From NCBI RefSeq assembly GCF_019795155.1, contig NZ_JAILYN010000046.1, positions 1-34,663 of the forward strand: DNA of 34,663 nt. Direction: 5' to 3'. The position numbers and the translations under genes were made by a program. Positions 33,272 through 34,663 of the stretch are shown piece by piece. Positions within the stretch are counted from its first letter, which is position 1. Each line of letters begins with the position of its first letter. The notes under the pieces are model-generated. The model made no database searches, was not told where the DNA came from, and saw only the letters and a program-made list of their open reading frames with translations. The stretch is from Marinobacterium arenosum (lineage in GTDB: Bacteria > Pseudomonadota > Gammaproteobacteria > Pseudomonadales > Balneatricaceae).

Positions 33272-33715
33272 ATGGCTGATTACGATCGCACTGTTTCGCT
33301 ACTGAGCGCGCTGTTGCTGGTTGCGCTGTTACCGGCCTGGGGGGAGGCTTGTGACAGTGAGGTTGGTACAGGATTCGGAATGCCGCAGTCGACGGTCCCA
33401 TCCAGCCAGCAATGGTTGGATCCGCTCTGTGACGGAATGACCGTGTTGGCGGTACTACGGATAGAGAACGAAGATCGATTGGCGCCGGTCAGCGATCTTG
33501 TTCCTTATGGTTTACAGTTTCGGCCCGCGATCAGCGACGCCTTTCATGCCGCACCCGCGCCACTGCAGGAATCGGGTGATGTGGTCCGGGTTTTGCCTGT
33601 CAGTCACCAGTGGGGTGTCCGGCAGTTGGTGGATTACGTTGCGCCCCTGGCGGACGGATTGAAGGGCTGTGGCCTGGGCAAGCGGTTGAGCGGGTCGGCT
33701 CGTCACTGGATGTGA
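33272..33715 (+). CDS. Small secreted protein with signal peptide (unknown)
   Basis: This 147-residue protein has a clear signal peptide (hydrophobic LLSALLLVALLPAWGEA, cleavage about residue 26 before CDSE). The mature part contains three Cys residues (two near the N-terminus, one in LKGCGLGKR) and a pattern LDPLCDGMTVLAVLRIENED. The GAGGGGGAA ribosome site resembles that of the activator gene (GGAGGGGGAA). It follows the previous small gene by 71 bases on the same strand, so both are probably transcribed from the sigma-54 promoter. No family is recognised. Confidence 0.7.
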   Translation: MADYDRTVSLLSALLLVALLPAWGEACDSEVGTGFGMPQSTVPSSQQWLDPLCDGMTVLAVLRIENEDRLAPVSDLVPYGLQFRPAISDAFHAAPAPLQESGDVVRVLPVSHQWGVRQLVDYVAPLADGLKGCGLGKRLSGSARHWM

Positions 33716-33765
33716 GTTTTTGAGATCGCCACCCGAGGCAGATTTATCCATGGCCTGGCAGGGTT

Positions 33766-33771
33766 TATAAT
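33766..33771 (+). promoter_or_regulatory. TATAAT -10 box
   Basis: A perfect TATAAT at 33766-33771, with a weak -35 TTTATC at 33743-33748 and a 17-base spacer. Transcription from about 33778 would exclude the TTG start at 33771 and supports the GTG at 33807 for the next gene. Confidence 0.4.
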
Positions 33772-33806
33772 TGCTGCCTTGTTCTAACCATGGGATCGAA
33801 GTAGCA

Positions 33807-34307
33807 GTGATCGGTTATCTAGCAGCTTTGTGGGGCCTGGCAGGGATCTGTCTGCTGTTGGGCGGGGCCATTTATCGTCTGGGTGGGATCGCCCTGCAGA
33901 CACTGGACCTGTCGCTCAGCTGGTACCACTGGCTGGCCCTGGCGTTCAGTATCGTCTTTATGGGCTTTGCCGAAGGCTACCGGGGGTTCCAGAAGGCGTT
34001 TTCGCCGCGGGTCGCGGCCCGTATCCATTACTTGTCCCGCAACGTGACGCCCGTCCGGCTGCTGTTGGCGCCGGCATTCTGCATGGGCTATTTCCATATC
34101 CAGCGCCGTCGCCAGATCGTTACGGTCTGCCTGACGCTGGGCATTATCGCGCTGGTGCAGCTGGTGCATCTGCTGGCTCAGCCCTGGCGCGGCATCGTCG
34201 ATGCCGGCGTGGTGGTCGGCCTGGCCTGGGGAATGGTGTCGTTGGTTATCTTTACTCTGCAGGCATTCTTCGGTGCCGATTTTAATCACTCGCCGGAAAC
34301 CCCCTGA
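33807..34307 (+). CDS. Polytopic inner-membrane protein (unknown)
   Basis: A 166-residue membrane protein from the GTG at 33807 (MIGYLAALWGLAGICLLLGG...). There are about four hydrophobic segments: an N-terminal one, LALAFSIVFMGFAEGYRGF, a VCLTLGIIALVQLVHLLA region, and a final VVVGLAWGMVSLVIFTLQAF. A basic cytoplasmic loop RIHYLSRNVTPVRLL and QRRRQIV lies between the second and third. The frame stays open back to a TTG at 33771, which overlaps the TATAAT box and is therefore unlikely. A strong terminator follows. I recognise no family. Its own promoter suggests it is not part of the sigma-54 unit. Confidence 0.75.
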   Translation: MIGYLAALWGLAGICLLLGGAIYRLGGIALQTLDLSLSWYHWLALAFSIVFMGFAEGYRGFQKAFSPRVAARIHYLSRNVTPVRLLLAPAFCMGYFHIQRRRQIVTVCLTLGIIALVQLVHLLAQPWRGIVDAGVVVGLAWGMVSLVIFTLQAFFGADFNHSPETP

Positions 34308-34324
34308 ACGCCGAATGATTAAAG

Positions 34325-34352
34325 AAACCGCTGCAAGGCGGTTTTTTTTTTT
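34325..34352 (+). terminator. Rho-independent terminator after the membrane-protein gene
   Basis: AAACCGC-TGCAAG-GCGGTTT stem-loop running directly into a long T tract (34342-34352), 18 bases after the stop codon. Confidence 0.92.
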
Positions 34353-34491
34353 ATATTTGTCTTTTGTGCGCCTTTTTTAACCTTGCGCGGCTAACTGTTA
34401 TCTTGGTTTGAAACAGTCGTTTGGACGGCTCTGTTTTTAAGGCTCTGCCAAGCTATGAGCGCAGAGTACTCCCGTTTGAAATACGGCTATG

Positions 34492-34505
34492 TTGATATAA
34501 ATCAA
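34492..34505. promoter_or_regulatory. FNR/ANR box
   Basis: TTGATATAAATCAA is a perfect TTGAT-N4-ATCAA dyad, the binding site of the anaerobic regulators FNR/ANR. The IS30-like element begins about 55 bases to its right, so the natural target gene on that side is separated from it. Confidence 0.65.
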
Positions 34506-34558
34506 GGTTAGACTTTTGTTTTAAATTCAGGATCGAGTGCCCCTGAATTCAGATAATA

Positions 34559-34663
34559 AGTGCAACACTCATGGTTGAAAGGCGGGAGGTGGCCAACTGC
34601 TGACAGTGATACGCTTCAGCTCGCCAAAGTAGAAGAAGTACCACCATGAGTTATCAGCAGTTG
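34559..34663 (+). mobile_element. Left end of probable IS30-family insertion sequence
   Basis: A terminal-repeat-like start, AGTGCAACACTCATGGTTGA, is followed about 65 bases later by an ATG opening MSYQQL, which matches the typical beginning of IS30-family transposases. The element runs off the window, so neither the right repeat nor a target duplication can be checked. Confidence 0.5.
34646..34663 (+). CDS. Probable IS30-family transposase, first 6 residues (partial)
   Basis: Only MSYQQL is visible before the window ends. IS30-family transposases usually begin with M-x-Y-x-Q-L followed by an HTH. Upstream AGAAGAAG could serve as a weak ribosome site. Too short for a firm call. Confidence 0.4.

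Larger units (their letters stand above)
34308..34645. other. Intergenic region with terminator, FNR box and IS30-like left end
   Basis: It contains the terminator of the membrane-protein gene (34325-34352), a perfect FNR/ANR box (34492-34505), an inverted repeat AATTCAGG/CCTGAATT (34524-34531, 34542-34549) and the start of an IS30-like element at about 34559. No gene is supported before the element. The rest of the stretch, 34353-34491, is AT-rich with no clear signal. Confidence 0.55.

Overview
The window looks like a GC-rich chromosomal segment of a gammaproteobacterium that carries an insertion of foreign genes at its left end. The basis is gene content: an Rnf-type rnfCD pair, oxygen-insensitive nitroreductase, periplasmic EndA, a VpsR-like sigma-54 activator, a PhaB-type reductase, malonyl-CoA decarboxylase, a FixLJ-type two-component pair, and a perfect FNR/ANR box. 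I cannot name the genus from sequence alone.

Left accessory block (1-12.3 kb). It opens with the 3' end of an IS256-family transposase. A minus-strand pair follows: a small basic protein with a Pro-rich tail, then a two-TM SLATT-like membrane protein. A patch of integration debris comes next, with two copies of a sequence resembling the 3' end of tRNA-Arg and a run of tiny GAA-loop hairpins. After a small minus-strand ORF lies a type I restriction-modification operon: hsdM, hsdS, a DUF1016/YhcG-type PDDEXK nuclease gene, hsdR, a YgjP-like zinc metallopeptidase gene and a predicted zinc-binding protein gene. Most junctions are ATGA stop/start overlaps. About 1 kb with no convincing gene follows.

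Centre (12.7-23.1 kb). Two chemoreceptor genes lie in tandem, the first with a structured leader that can form an H-type pseudoknot or two competing hairpins. Then come tRNA-Thr(CGT), an isolated rnfC-rnfD pair on the minus strand, a divergent short thiolase-like gene and nfsA, and endA. Consensus or near-consensus DnaA boxes lie on both sides of nfsA. A REP-like palindrome cluster follows endA.

Acyl-CoA block (23.4-31 kb). On the minus strand, in transcription order: a MaoC-type hydratase, an isochorismatase-family hydrolase, an AMP-forming acyl-CoA synthetase, a soluble PAS histidine kinase and a FixJ/LuxR-type response regulator. On the plus strand, divergently: malonyl-CoA decarboxylase and PhaB acetoacetyl-CoA reductase. 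This suggests local handling of malonyl-, acetoacetyl- and 3-hydroxyacyl-CoA, possibly linked to polyhydroxyalkanoate or fatty-acid metabolism.

Right end (31-34.7 kb). A VpsR-like activator with an intact GAFTGA motif is followed by an 18-bp perfect palindrome, a GG-N10-GC sigma-54 promoter and two small membrane-anchored or exported proteins of unknown function, then a polytopic membrane protein. This has the layout of a self-contained sigma-54-controlled module and is my best candidate for an undescribed system. The window ends in the left end of a probable IS30-family element, which separates a perfect FNR/ANR box from whatever gene it once controlled.
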